From Azospirillum oryzae (GTDB lineage Bacteria > Pseudomonadota > Alphaproteobacteria > Azospirillales > Azospirillaceae): a DNA stretch of 64,000 nucleotides. The stretch is from positions 485,574 through 549,573 of the forward strand of contig NZ_FXAK01000008.1 of assembly GCF_900177515.1 (NCBI RefSeq), in the 5' to 3' direction. The number at the start of each line of letters is the position of its first letter. The stretch's first letter is position 1. Positions 44,458 through 53,160 of this stretch are shown in pieces. A program made the position numbers and the translations under genes. Under the pieces are notes generated by a model that ran no database searches, was not told where the DNA came from, and worked only from the letters and a program-made list of their open reading frames with translations.

Positions 44458-44608
44458 TCTTTCAACTCTTCGTTCGTAAATGTTGCGTGTAGTGTCGGAA
44501 GGTTACCTGTGAATCGGAGAAATCTCTCCACGAGGTGGATCGGAATTCCAGGGCGTCGTCACGGAATGATGACGGAAAACCATAAGCGGGAAGAAGGGGA
44601 GAAACGTC

Positions 44609-45835
44609 TTGGACATCAGCGCCACCATCGCACAGGACCTCTGCGAGTCCATCGGGCGGGAACTGGATTCCGTCGTGTCCTTCGTCGGCACGGCCGGCAG
44701 CGTCGTCGCCTCCACCGCGCGGGAGCGGATCGGCACCACCCATCCGGCCGGCGCCGACATCATGGCCCGCCGCCTGGACGAGCGCGCGGTCAGCCGGGAC
44801 GAGGCGGCCAGATCCGGCGGCGCCATGCGGGAAGGTTATGCCGTCGCCATCGATCTGGACGGCGACCGGGTGGGTGCGCTCGCCGTCGCCGGCCCGACGG
44901 AGCAGGCGCGCCGCTTCGCCCGCCTCGCCCGCCATTGGGTGGTGGCGACCCTGCGGGCGGAAACGGCGGAAACGCGCCGCCTCGCCCTGACGCGCGACCT
45001 GTCCGAGCGGGTGGAGCGCGAGGTCGGCGGATTCGCCGCCGAACTGGCCGAGGCCGGCCGCAAGCTGGAATCGGCGGTCGCCGCCGTCCGCTCCGCCGGG
45101 GCGGAGGGGCTGCGGCAGGCCGCCGATGCAGCCGGTGCGGCGCGTGCCGTCGACGGATCGGTCAGTGCCATCGCCGGCATGCTGGACCGGCTTGCTTCCA
45201 CCTCCGACCAGATCTCCGGCGACACCAGCAAGGCGCGGGAGATCAGCCTGGCCGCGGCGTCGGACAGCGACCGCGCCACCACGGTGATGAACTCGCTGCG
45301 CTCCGCCGCCGAACAGATCGCCAGCGTGGTGAAGCTGATCAACGCCATCGCCAGCCAGACCAACCTGCTGGCGCTGAACGCCACCATCGAGGCGGCACGG
45401 GCGGGTGAGGCCGGGCGTGGATTCGCCGTCGTCGCCAACGAGGTGAAGGCGCTGTCGCGCCAGACCGCCGACGCCACCAAGCAGATCGCCGATCAGGTCG
45501 CCAACCTGCAAAAGGAGACCGCCGCGGTGGACGAGGCGCTGGGCCGCATCCACTCCACCATCGGTTCGATCCAGACGATCAACGGCACCGTCGCCGCGGC
45601 CATCGACGAGCAGGCGGCCCTGACCTCGGACGTCGCCCGCTCGCTCGACCAGTCGCGCCAGGACGCCATGGCGGCGGAGCAGCGGATCGGCGATGCCGAA
45701 CAGACGCTGGGCGGGGTGACGCGGACGCTGGAGGAACTGACGACGCTGAGCCGGACCATCGCCGAGCGGGCCGGCAGCCTGGGCAGCGGCATCAGCGGCC
45801 GGATCGCCGACGTGCTGCGTCAGGTCCGGGGATAG
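44609..45835 (+). CDS. Soluble methyl-accepting chemotaxis protein with sugar-diacid-type sensor
   Basis: The gene starts with TTG, supported by an AGGGGAG ribosome site 8 bases before it; no ATG is in a better place. The 408-residue protein has no membrane helix. Residues about 5-110 resemble the sugar-diacid recognition domain known from CdaR regulators (IGRELDSVVSFVGTAGSVVAST). The rest is a long helical MCP signalling domain with the hairpin tip TNLLALNATIEAARAGEAGRGF at about 250-272. It would be a cytoplasmic receptor reporting on an internal metabolite to CheA/CheW. No C-terminal pentapeptide for CheR binding is present. Confidence 0.85.
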   Translation: MDISATIAQDLCESIGRELDSVVSFVGTAGSVVASTARERIGTTHPAGADIMARRLDERAVSRDEAARSGGAMREGYAVAIDLDGDRVGALAVAGPTEQARRFARLARHWVVATLRAETAETRRLALTRDLSERVEREVGGFAAELAEAGRKLESAVAAVRSAGAEGLRQAADAAGAARAVDGSVSAIAGMLDRLASTSDQISGDTSKAREISLAAASDSDRATTVMNSLRSAAEQIASVVKLINAIASQTNLLALNATIEAARAGEAGRGFAVVANEVKALSRQTADATKQIADQVANLQKETAAVDEALGRIHSTIGSIQTINGTVAAAIDEQAALTSDVARSLDQSRQDAMAAEQRIGDAEQTLGGVTRTLEELTTLSRTIAERAGSLGSGISGRIADVLRQVRG

Positions 45836-46644
45836 GGCTGCTGGCAGTCGACGGAGTCGCCGCCGGGGATGGTGGCTCCGGCGATGGTGGTGCGGGCGCT
45901 GCCGCTGCGGGCGGCGGGGGCCGCACCGCCGGGCAGCGGCACGATCAACCGGCGTCTTACCGGCTGCTGTGCCGCGCGGCGCGACACGCCGGCGAAGATC
46001 TGCTTCGACGCCTCGATCATCGTCACCCCGGCGAAGGCCTTGAACCAGCGCCCGCCGACCTCTTCCCAAGCCGGCGCCGTCTTCTGCAGGAAATGCGAGC
46101 GCAGCGGCGGCATGAACAAGGCGTGGCGGGTGCGTTCCGGCACGAACATGGTGTCGCGCAGCACCTGCTTCAGTTGCGAGGCGGAATAGGGGAAACCGTG
46201 GCCGAAGGGGGTCCAGTCGGCGCGCGCCCACAGGCCGCGGCGGTTCGGCACCACCGCCAGCACCCGGCCGCCGCCGGCCAGCACCCGCCAGATCTCGCGC
46301 ATCATCGGCCGCAGCTGTTCGGTGCCCTCCAGTCCATGAACCAGAAGCACGCGGTCGATGGTGTTGTCGCCGAAGGGCAGGTCGGCCTCGTCGCCCAGCG
46401 CCACCATGCCCGGCCCTTCCGCCGGCCAGAAGCTGACGCCCTGGCTGGCTGGCATCACCGCCACCACCCGGTCGGCCTCGCCCATGAAGGGACGCAGGTA
46501 GGGCGTGGTGTAGCCGACGCCGAGTACGATCTGGTTGCGCACGTCCGGCCAGATGGTGCGGATGCGCCGCCGGATCATCCGCTGGGCGGTGCGACCCAAT
46601 CCGGACTCGTAGAACTCCCTCAGATCGACGATATCTGTGTACAT
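45820..46644 (-). CDS. SAM-dependent methyltransferase (class I)
   Basis: The 274-residue protein has LGVGYTTPYLRPFMGE where a class I enzyme has motif I, then VAVMPASQ, a LPFGDNTIDRVLLVHGLEGTE post-motif region typical of UbiE/Methyltransf_11-like enzymes, and WRVLAGGGRVLAVVPNRRGLWAR. The motif I glycine pattern (GVGYTTPYL) is not canonical, so SAM binding should be checked. The 3' end overlaps the end of the convergent chemoreceptor gene by 16 bp. It is divergent from gloB with 54 bp between starts. Substrate unknown. Confidence 0.82.
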   Translation of the reverse strand: MYTDIVDLREFYESGLGRTAQRMIRRRIRTIWPDVRNQIVLGVGYTTPYLRPFMGEADRVVAVMPASQGVSFWPAEGPGMVALGDEADLPFGDNTIDRVLLVHGLEGTEQLRPMMREIWRVLAGGGRVLAVVPNRRGLWARADWTPFGHGFPYSASQLKQVLRDTMFVPERTRHALFMPPLRSHFLQKTAPAWEEVGGRWFKAFAGVTMIEASKQIFAGVSRRAAQQPVRRRLIVPLPGGAAPAARSGSARTTIAGATIPGGDSVDCQQPYPRT

Positions 46645-46698
46645 GGTATCCCAAGCGTAACACGGGTTTCGTATCGCAACAGCAGGGAGTCCGCTGCC

Positions 46699-47466
46699 GT
46701 GGAGGTCATTCTCGTTCCGGCTTTCGCCGACAACTATATCTATGTGCTGCGCGACGCGGCATCCGGCAAGGTCGGCGTGGTCGATCCCGGCGATGCCGCA
46801 CCGGTGCAGGCCGAGTTGGAGCGGCGCGGCTGGTCCCTCACCCACATCTTCCTGACCCATCACCACAACGACCATATCGGCGGCGCCGAGGAACTGAAGG
46901 CCCGCTATCGCGCCAGCGTGGTCGGCGCCCGCGCCGATGCCCACCGCATCCCCGGCCTGGACGTGATGCTGAGCGACGGCGACCGCACGGTGTTCGGCGA
47001 GCAGACCGCCCGCGTTTTCGCGGTGCCCGGCCACACCAGCGGCCATATCGCCTTCTGGTTCGAGGCGGCGGAGATCCTGTTCAGCGGCGACACGCTGTTC
47101 TCGCTCGGCTGTGGCCGTCTGTTCGAAGGCACGCCGGTCCAGATGTGGGACTCGCTGCAGAGCCTGCGGGCGCTGACCGACCAGACCCGCGTCTATTGCG
47201 GCCACGAATACACCCAGTCGAATGGCCGTTTCGCCCTGACGGTCGATCCGGACAATGCCGCCCTGCACCAGCGGATGGAGGAAGTGGCGGAACTGCGGGA
47301 GCGCAACCAGCCGACGATTCCCACCACCATCGGCATGGAACGCCGCACCAACCCCTTCCTGCGTGCCGACGATCCCAGCGTCCAGGCCGCCCTCGGCATG
47401 TCCGGCGCACCGTCGGTGGAGGTGTTCGCCGAATTGCGCCGCCGCAAGGATCATTTCCGGGGGTGA
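46699..47466 (+). CDS. gloB: Hydroxyacylglutathione hydrolase (glyoxalase II)
   Basis: The 255-residue metallo-hydrolase begins at a GTG after AGGGAG. It has the metal site THHHNDHIGG with H54, H56, D58 and H59, then VPGHTSGHI, FSGDTLFSLGCGRLFEG and YCGHEYTQSN, and a C-terminal helical domain with TTIGMERRTNPFLR that binds glutathione. It hydrolyses S-lactoylglutathione to lactate in the methylglyoxal detoxification route. A glutathione transferase gene follows after 137 bp, a sensible functional neighbour. Confidence 0.95.
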   Translation: MEVILVPAFADNYIYVLRDAASGKVGVVDPGDAAPVQAELERRGWSLTHIFLTHHHNDHIGGAEELKARYRASVVGARADAHRIPGLDVMLSDGDRTVFGEQTARVFAVPGHTSGHIAFWFEAAEILFSGDTLFSLGCGRLFEGTPVQMWDSLQSLRALTDQTRVYCGHEYTQSNGRFALTVDPDNAALHQRMEEVAELRERNQPTIPTTIGMERRTNPFLRADDPSVQAALGMSGAPSVEVFAELRRRKDHFRG

Positions 47467-47522
47467 GGGTTGCCAGCCCGGCGGTGGACCGGCGATCCGG
47501 CCTGCCGCTAGCCTGTCGTCAG

Positions 47523-47592
47523 CCAATCAGAATCGGCCAATCAGAATCGGCCAATCAGAATCGGCCAATCAGAATCGGCCAATCAGAATCGG
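47523..47592 (+). repeat. Five perfect tandem copies of a 14-bp unit
   Basis: The unit CCAATCAGAATCGG is repeated five times without change (47523-47536, then every 14 bp to 47592). It lies in the gap between gloB and the GST gene and ends at the ribosome site AAGGAG of the GST gene. It is non-coding in my reading. Such a repeat can change copy number by slippage and so change the leader or promoter. Confidence 0.95.
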
Positions 47593-47603
47593 AAGGAGCG
47601 TCC

Positions 47604-48209
47604 ATGTTGAAGCTGCGCTGGAGCCCCACCTCGCCCTATGTGCGCAAGGTGATGATGGTGCTGATCGAACGCGGCCTTGAGGACCGGGTGGAGCGGGTAA
47701 CGACCGATCCCTGGTCGGCCGACACCGACCTGCCCCAGGATAACCCGCTGGGCAAGGTGCCGGCCCTGACTCTGGAGGACGGCACCACCCTGTTCGACAG
47801 CCCGGTGATCGTCGAATATCTCGATTCGCTGGGCGACCGGGCACCGCTGTTCCCGCCCGCCGGCCCGGCGCGCTGGGCGGTGCTGCGGCTGCAGGCCATC
47901 GCCGACGGCATCTGTGACGCCGCCATCCTGCGCCGGCTGGAGTCGATGCGACCGGACGGCGAGAAATCCGCCAACTGGATGGAACGCCAGCGCAAGGCGG
48001 TCGCCCGCTCGCTCGATCTCCTGGAGGCCGAAGCCGCGTCGCTGGACGGCGAGGCCACCATCGGCACGCTGGCGGTGCTGGTGGCGCTCGGCTATCTCGA
48101 TTTCCGTTTCGGGCATGAGGATTGGCGCGAGGGCCGGCCGGCGCTGACCGCGTGGTTCGCCAAGGCCTCCGACCGTGACAGCCTGCGGCGAACGGCCCCG
48201 CCGGCGTGA
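47604..48209 (+). CDS. Glutathione S-transferase family protein
   Basis: The 201-residue protein has a thioredoxin-like N-terminal domain with SPTSPYVRKVMMVLIERGL (the SPYVRKV active-site form), NPLGKVPALTLEDG and the FDSPVIVEYLD motif that holds glutathione. A helical C-terminal domain with LRLQAIADGICDAAILRRLE follows. It is close to the GST group that includes YibF. It should conjugate or reduce with glutathione in the cytoplasm. The start is fixed by AAGGAG right after the tandem repeat; gloB upstream gives a glutathione context. Confidence 0.92.
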   Translation: MLKLRWSPTSPYVRKVMMVLIERGLEDRVERVTTDPWSADTDLPQDNPLGKVPALTLEDGTTLFDSPVIVEYLDSLGDRAPLFPPAGPARWAVLRLQAIADGICDAAILRRLESMRPDGEKSANWMERQRKAVARSLDLLEAEAASLDGEATIGTLAVLVALGYLDFRFGHEDWREGRPALTAWFAKASDRDSLRRTAPPA

Positions 48210-48478
48210 TCCAAACGTAAGCGCCGGGCGATGGTCCGGCGCTTGCCACGATTGTTCGAGCGGTCAACGTATTTTCAATCCCCGGAGAGTCTCTAAACTT
48301 TCCAAGAGGGATCTACTCGGGTACGCAACTTAAAAGCATATGTAAGTATTATTTTAGCACAGAAAAGAGTATTTCCTTATGCTAATATACCTATAAAGTG
48401 TGTCGGTGGGTTGATGGATGATCTGCTTGCAAGGTAGGTTGTGCTCGTTGTTTTTCATCAACTCATAAGGACACTCCA

Positions 48479-48922
48479 ATGGTTGATTTCACGGTTGTCA
48501 ATCCGACCAAGGACAGCTTCCGCACCGGTGTCAATATCAATCAGCCGTTCGAATTGGGAATCATCACGGTCGGCAATCCGACGGTGGGATCCGGCACCCT
48601 TGTTACCTTCGTTTCAAACACGCTGATTGCGAACGGGCAATATGCTGCTTTCGGCAACAGCGGCAACTTCCAGATCAATGTCACGCCGAGCGGCGCCAAT
48701 TTCGCGGTCGCCATCGAAATCACCGGATCCTTCGGCGGCAACGGCCGTTCCTTCACGGCCAATGCAAGCCAGGACGGAAACACCATCACTCTGACTGATA
48801 TCAACGACTCGAACACGAAGGTCGTGATTTCGCAGAACAACGGCAGCTTCCTGACGGATGGCAAGATCGACATCGGCCCGAGCTGGGTCCCGGTGACGCT
48901 CTACATCGACTCCGACGTCTGA
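48479..48922 (+). CDS. Unknown beta-rich protein in an AT-richer island
   Basis: The 147-residue protein starts after AAGGA. It has no cysteine and no signal peptide. It is rich in Asn, Gly, Thr, Val and Ile, and reads as alternating strands (FTVVNPTKDSF, FQINVTPSGANFAVAIEITG, TITLTDINDSNTKVVISQ), which suggests a beta-sandwich or beta-propeller-like fold. Base composition, both of the gene and of the 270 bp before it, is clearly lower in GC than the neighbours. A strong terminator follows, so it is a complete one-gene unit. I do not recognise a family. It may have been acquired by transfer. Confidence 0.7.
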   Translation: MVDFTVVNPTKDSFRTGVNINQPFELGIITVGNPTVGSGTLVTFVSNTLIANGQYAAFGNSGNFQINVTPSGANFAVAIEITGSFGGNGRSFTANASQDGNTITLTDINDSNTKVVISQNNGSFLTDGKIDIGPSWVPVTLYIDSDV

Positions 48923-48953
48923 TCTCGTCTTTCCCATTACTGTGGATTTCTTT

Positions 48954-48995
48954 GAAGGAGGATCGGTTCATTCCACCGATCCTCCTTCGTTATTT
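48954..48995 (+). terminator. Rho-independent terminator of the AT-rich island gene
   Basis: GAAGGAGGATCGGT at 48954-48967 pairs perfectly with its complement at 48975-48988, with a 7-nt loop, followed by GTTATTT. It lies 31 bp after the stop codon of the unknown beta-rich protein. Confidence 0.85.
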
Positions 48996-49119
48996 CCTGC
49001 TTTTTCTGGCAAAATTCGCGATAACGCTTAGGACAATCTGACGGCTCATGCCGTCTGGATTGTGCGTCGCGAAAACTTCATCGAAGCGTCACCGATTCAT
49101 CCAACCAGAAGGGCTACCC

Positions 49120-51798
49120 ATGGCGCCGGCCGGCTTGCGGAGAACCGCGGGCGCGGCACGGACAACCTCCAAGCCACGGGTGGCCCATATGGCAAAGCCA
49201 GTCGACCAGCGCCGGCGGTCCGGCATCAAGTCGAAGATGCTGATCGCCTTCGGCACCGTGGCGGCACTTCCCTGCATTGCGGCGGTGGTGGGCTGGATGT
49301 CGTACGGCGCCGTCCGCGGCCATGTCGCCGACATCACCGGCACGCAGGTGCCCGTGCTCAGCGCCGCCCATGGCCTGGCCACCACGACGGCGCGGGTTCT
49401 GGCGCTGGGGCCGCTGATCGACGCCGCAACCTCCGAGGAGGATCTGAGCCGCCTGCGTAGCGCGGTGGCGGAACAGCGCGCGGCGCTGGACGGGCAACTC
49501 GCCCGGCTGGCTGACGGGCATGGTCATACTGGGGGCGATGCGGATCGCGTTGCGGAACTGACAGGCACGGCCCGATCATTGCTCGGCACCATCGATGCGC
49601 TGAGGACGGCGACCGGCCGGCGTCTCGCCCTGCAGGAACAGCGCAGCGGCCGGCTGGCGGAACTGAGCGACATTCATGCCAAGTTGCTCGCCGCGCTGAA
49701 GCCGGACATGCAGGCCTCGCGGGAGCAGCTGGCCCAGGCGATCGCCGCGATGGTGGAGGCGACTTCGCAATCCTCCGCGGTGATCGGCGCGGAACTGGGG
49801 CAGACGGTGATCCCGCTGTTCCAGTTGCGCGGCGCGGAAGCGGCCCTGGCCAAATCGCTGCTGATCGGCGCCTTCGAGACCGACCGGTCGAAGGTGATGT
49901 CGCTGTCCACCGACTTCGATTCCGCACTGTCGGACCTGCAGGGCGCGCTGCGTCCGCTGGCGAAGAGCGAGGCGGCGGCTCCGGTGGTGGCGACGATCAA
50001 CGAGCTGGCGGCCTATGGCGACGGCGACAAGAGCGTCTACATGCGCCGCGTCCGCCAGCTCACCCCCGGCATTCCGGAGGCAGAGGCGCAGAAGCTGGCC
50101 GAGTCTCTGGCCGCCGGCGTCGACGACATCGTCCGGCTGGACCGCGACGCCAACGCCCGCATGCTGCCGTTGATGCTGAATTCCCGCGGCCGCATCGCCG
50201 AGGCCGGCAATGCCATCGCCGAGCGGATGCAGGACTTGTCCACCAACGTCGTTCCGGCGGCCCAGCATCGCTACACCGTGCTGAGCGGCCTGATGGCCGA
50301 CGCCAACCTGCTGGCCGGCAAGCTCGCCGAGGCCGGCAATGCGGAAACGCCGGCCCGGCTGACGGGAGCCCGCCGGACGCTCGATCCGCTGGCGGCGACG
50401 ATCCGCGGCACCTTGAAGGACGCCGGCGACGATCTGGGCGCGGAGACCCGCCGGCTGGCGGAGCGGCTGCTGGCTCTCGGCTTCGGCGACGACGGCATTC
50501 TGGCTCTGCGCAGCGGCGAACTGGCGGCGTATGCCGAGAATGCCACGCTGATCGACAGCAACCGCAGCACCGGCGCCGCCCTGACCGCCATGGTCGACGG
50601 GCTGGTCCAATCGGCCGAGCGGGCGACCGCCGACGGGGCCGCCGCCGCCCATGACGCGCTGGAGCGCACCAACGAGATCCAGTTCCTGCTGGCGACGGCC
50701 GGTGTGCTGCTGGCCGGGCTGATCGTCTCGCTCTATGTCGGGCGGCGCGTCGTCGGCCGGATGGAAGCATTGGCCGATGCCATGCGCCGGGTCGCCGGTG
50801 GCGACCTGACGGTGGAGCAGAAGGCCGACGGCAATGACGAGATCACCGATATGGCCCGCGCCCTGTTCGTCTTCATCGCCAATGCCCGCGCCATGGAAGA
50901 AGCGCATGAGAAGGTGGAGGTCGAGCGCCGCAACGCCGCGTCGGCCCGCCGCACCAGCATGCTGGAGATCGCCGACCAGTTCGAACGCAACGTGCTGAGC
51001 AGCGTCGAGACCCTGGCCGAGGCGGCGAGCGTCATGGCCGCCCGCGCCCGCTCGCTGACCGACATCGCCGCCAACGCCAACGACCGCGCCGAGGCCGCCA
51101 TGCAACTGTCCGGCGAGATGGCGGCGGGGATCCAGCAGGTGGCGACCGCCGCGTCGGAAATCTCGCAGTCCATCGCCGAGATCAGCAAGCGCACCGGCGA
51201 ATCGGCCCGCATCATCGGCGACACAGCCGCCGGGGCGGAACAGGTGAAGGCCACCGTCGCAGACCTGTCGAGCACGGCGGGCGAGATCGGCACCGTCGTC
51301 GGGCTGATCGACGAGATCGCCGGCCAGACCAACCTTCTGGCGCTGAACGCCACCATCGAGGCGGCGAGGGCAGGGGAGATGGGCCGCGGTTTCGCGGTGG
51401 TCGCGGGGGAGGTGAAGGCCCTTGCCGGCCAGACCGCCCAGGCCACCGCCGAGATCGCCCGCCAGATCGCCGCGACCCAGGCGGCCAGCCGACAGACCGC
51501 GGATGTGGTGGCGACCATGACCGGGAGCGTTCAGCGCATCGAATCCAACGCCTCGGCCATCGCCGCGGCGGTGGAGGAACAGGCGACCATCACGTCGAGC
51601 ATCGTCGACAGTTCTCACCGCGTCGCGGTCGGCACCCAGGCGGCCTCCGACCATGTCGCCGGCCTGTCGGAAGCCGCAGCCAAGGTGCGCGCCCAGGCCG
51701 GCGACGTGCTGCAAGTTGCGGAAAGCCTGTCGCACGAGGCGACCAGCCTCGGCTCCGCCGTGCATCTGTTCCTTCAGGAAATCCGGGCCGCGCGATGA
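49120..51798 (+). CDS. Transmembrane methyl-accepting chemotaxis protein
   Basis: The 892-residue receptor (ATG at 49120 with AGAAGGG before it; ATG 49189 also possible) has a first membrane helix at about 40-62. A long, mostly helical periplasmic domain of about 455 residues, TorS-sensor-like, follows. A second helix lies at about 522-541, then a HAMP domain (RRVVGRMEALADAMRRVAGGD) and an MCP signalling domain with TNLLALNATIEAARAGEMGRGF at about 737-758. The C-terminus FLQEIRAAR is usual for alphaproteobacterial receptors. It signals to CheA. The ligand is unknown. A Pho box for pstS starts 29 bp after its stop. Confidence 0.93.
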   Translation: MAPAGLRRTAGAARTTSKPRVAHMAKPVDQRRRSGIKSKMLIAFGTVAALPCIAAVVGWMSYGAVRGHVADITGTQVPVLSAAHGLATTTARVLALGPLIDAATSEEDLSRLRSAVAEQRAALDGQLARLADGHGHTGGDADRVAELTGTARSLLGTIDALRTATGRRLALQEQRSGRLAELSDIHAKLLAALKPDMQASREQLAQAIAAMVEATSQSSAVIGAELGQTVIPLFQLRGAEAALAKSLLIGAFETDRSKVMSLSTDFDSALSDLQGALRPLAKSEAAAPVVATINELAAYGDGDKSVYMRRVRQLTPGIPEAEAQKLAESLAAGVDDIVRLDRDANARMLPLMLNSRGRIAEAGNAIAERMQDLSTNVVPAAQHRYTVLSGLMADANLLAGKLAEAGNAETPARLTGARRTLDPLAATIRGTLKDAGDDLGAETRRLAERLLALGFGDDGILALRSGELAAYAENATLIDSNRSTGAALTAMVDGLVQSAERATADGAAAAHDALERTNEIQFLLATAGVLLAGLIVSLYVGRRVVGRMEALADAMRRVAGGDLTVEQKADGNDEITDMARALFVFIANARAMEEAHEKVEVERRNAASARRTSMLEIADQFERNVLSSVETLAEAASVMAARARSLTDIAANANDRAEAAMQLSGEMAAGIQQVATAASEISQSIAEISKRTGESARIIGDTAAGAEQVKATVADLSSTAGEIGTVVGLIDEIAGQTNLLALNATIEAARAGEMGRGFAVVAGEVKALAGQTAQATAEIARQIAATQAASRQTADVVATMTGSVQRIESNASAIAAAVEEQATITSSIVDSSHRVAVGTQAASDHVAGLSEAAAKVRAQAGDVLQVAESLSHEATSLGSAVHLFLQEIRAAR

Positions 51799-51826
51799 GC
51801 GTGCGGCTTCGGGCAAGAACGGGTCG

Positions 51827-51844
51827 GTTTCATAAAACTGACAC
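51827..51844 (+). promoter_or_regulatory. Pho box upstream of pstS
   Basis: GTTTCATAAAACTGACAC matches the PhoB consensus CTGTCATAAAWCTGTCAC at 15 of 18 positions. Its two direct half sites are 11 bp apart. It lies 132 bp upstream of the pstS start. The operon is a standard PhoB target, so phosphate control is very likely. Confidence 0.75.
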
Positions 51845-51975
51845 GTAAACAAAACAAACCCGTCACTGGCGGCGGCTATGGTCACCGCGACGAAGAAGGC
51901 GGGTTACGACGTCCGGCCGAGGCCGGGCATTTCTCCAACCCAACGACACCGTCCAAACCTATCGGGAGTTTTGCC

Positions 51976-53052
51976 GTGAAAACCATGACTTCGGCGTTCG
52001 TTCGCTGCGCCGCCTTCGGTGCCCTGGCCGCTCTGTCCGTGTCGGTCGCCCCGCTGTCGGTCGCTTCGGCCGCCGACATCTCCGGCGCCGGCGCCACCTT
52101 CCCGTACCCGATCTATGCCAAGTGGGCCGACGCCTACAAGAAGGAGACGGGCACGGGCCTGAACTACCAGTCGATCGGTTCGGGCGGCGGCATCAAGCAG
52201 ATCAAGGCCAAGACGGTCACCTTCGGCGCTTCGGACATGCCGCTGAAGCCGGAAGAGCTGGAGCAGGCCGGTCTGATCCAGTTCCCGATGATCATGGGCG
52301 GCGTGGTTCCGGTCGTGAACCTGAAGGGCATCAAGGCCGGTGAGGTCAAGCTGTCGGGCACCGTTCTCGCCAACATCTACATGGGCGAGATCACCAAGTG
52401 GAACGACGCCCAGATCAAGGCGCTGAACCCGAACGTCAACCTGCCGAACACCGCCATCGCCCCGGTCTACCGTTCCGACGGGTCGGGCACCAACTTCCTG
52501 TTCACCGACTACCTGTCGAAGACCAGCCCGAAGTTCAAGACCCAGATCGGCGCCAACACCTCGGTCCAGTGGCCGGCCGGCATCGGCGCCAAGGGCAACG
52601 AAGGCGTGGCCAACATGGTCAAGCAGACGGACGGCTCGATCGGCTACGTCGAATACGCCTACGCCAAGCAGAACAACATCACCCACCTCGACCTGCAGAA
52701 CAAGGACGGCAAGACCGTCGCTCCGAAGATCGAGGCCTTCCAGGCTGCCGCGGCCAATGCCGACTGGGCCAATGCCAAGGGCTACTACGTCCTGCTGACG
52801 GACGAGCCGGGTGCGGAGAGCTGGCCGATCACCGGCGCCAGCTTCATCCTGATGTACAAGAACCCGCAGGACGCCTCGGCTTCCGCCGAAGCGCTGAAGT
52901 TCTTCGACTGGGCCTATAAGAACGGCGACAAGATGGCGACCGAGCTGGACTATGTCCCGATGCCGGCCTCGGTGGTGTCGCTGGTCCAGAAGACCTGGGC
53001 GCAGACCATCCAGGCTGATGGCAAGCCGGTCTGGACCGCGTCGGCCAAGTAA
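51976..53052 (+). CDS. pstS: Phosphate ABC transporter substrate-binding protein PstS
   Basis: The 358-residue protein starts at GTG (GGGAG 8 bases upstream; an ATG lies 9 bp in). Its signal peptide is cut near SVASA-ADISGAGATFPYP. The mature part has the phosphate-binding motifs ISGAGATFPYPIYAKW, SIGSGGGIKQIKAKTV, FGASDMPL, RSDGSGTNFLFTDYL and GIGAKGNEGVA. It binds inorganic phosphate in the periplasm and delivers it to PstCA. It is the first gene of pstSCAB behind a Pho box. Confidence 0.96.
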   Translation: MKTMTSAFVRCAAFGALAALSVSVAPLSVASAADISGAGATFPYPIYAKWADAYKKETGTGLNYQSIGSGGGIKQIKAKTVTFGASDMPLKPEELEQAGLIQFPMIMGGVVPVVNLKGIKAGEVKLSGTVLANIYMGEITKWNDAQIKALNPNVNLPNTAIAPVYRSDGSGTNFLFTDYLSKTSPKFKTQIGANTSVQWPAGIGAKGNEGVANMVKQTDGSIGYVEYAYAKQNNITHLDLQNKDGKTVAPKIEAFQAAAANADWANAKGYYVLLTDEPGAESWPITGASFILMYKNPQDASASAEALKFFDWAYKNGDKMATELDYVPMPASVVSLVQKTWAQTIQADGKPVWTASAK

Positions 53053-53160
53053 CCACGGCCAACCGACCTTGGGCGTGCCGCAGGCCGGCACGCCCAAGGG
53101 CATGATCGCCGGTGGGAACGGAAATTGCGCCGTTCCCACCGCACGCCTCACGGAGCGGCC

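Noticed and set aside
47523..47592. The 14-bp tandem repeat as a CRISPR-like array or coding repeat
   Set aside because: There are no spacers between copies, and 14 bp is not a multiple of three. It lies outside both genes.
48361..48400. TATAAA and TAATAT as promoter -10 boxes for the AT-rich island gene
   Set aside because: No matching -35 at 16-18 bp; in AT-rich DNA these boxes arise by chance.
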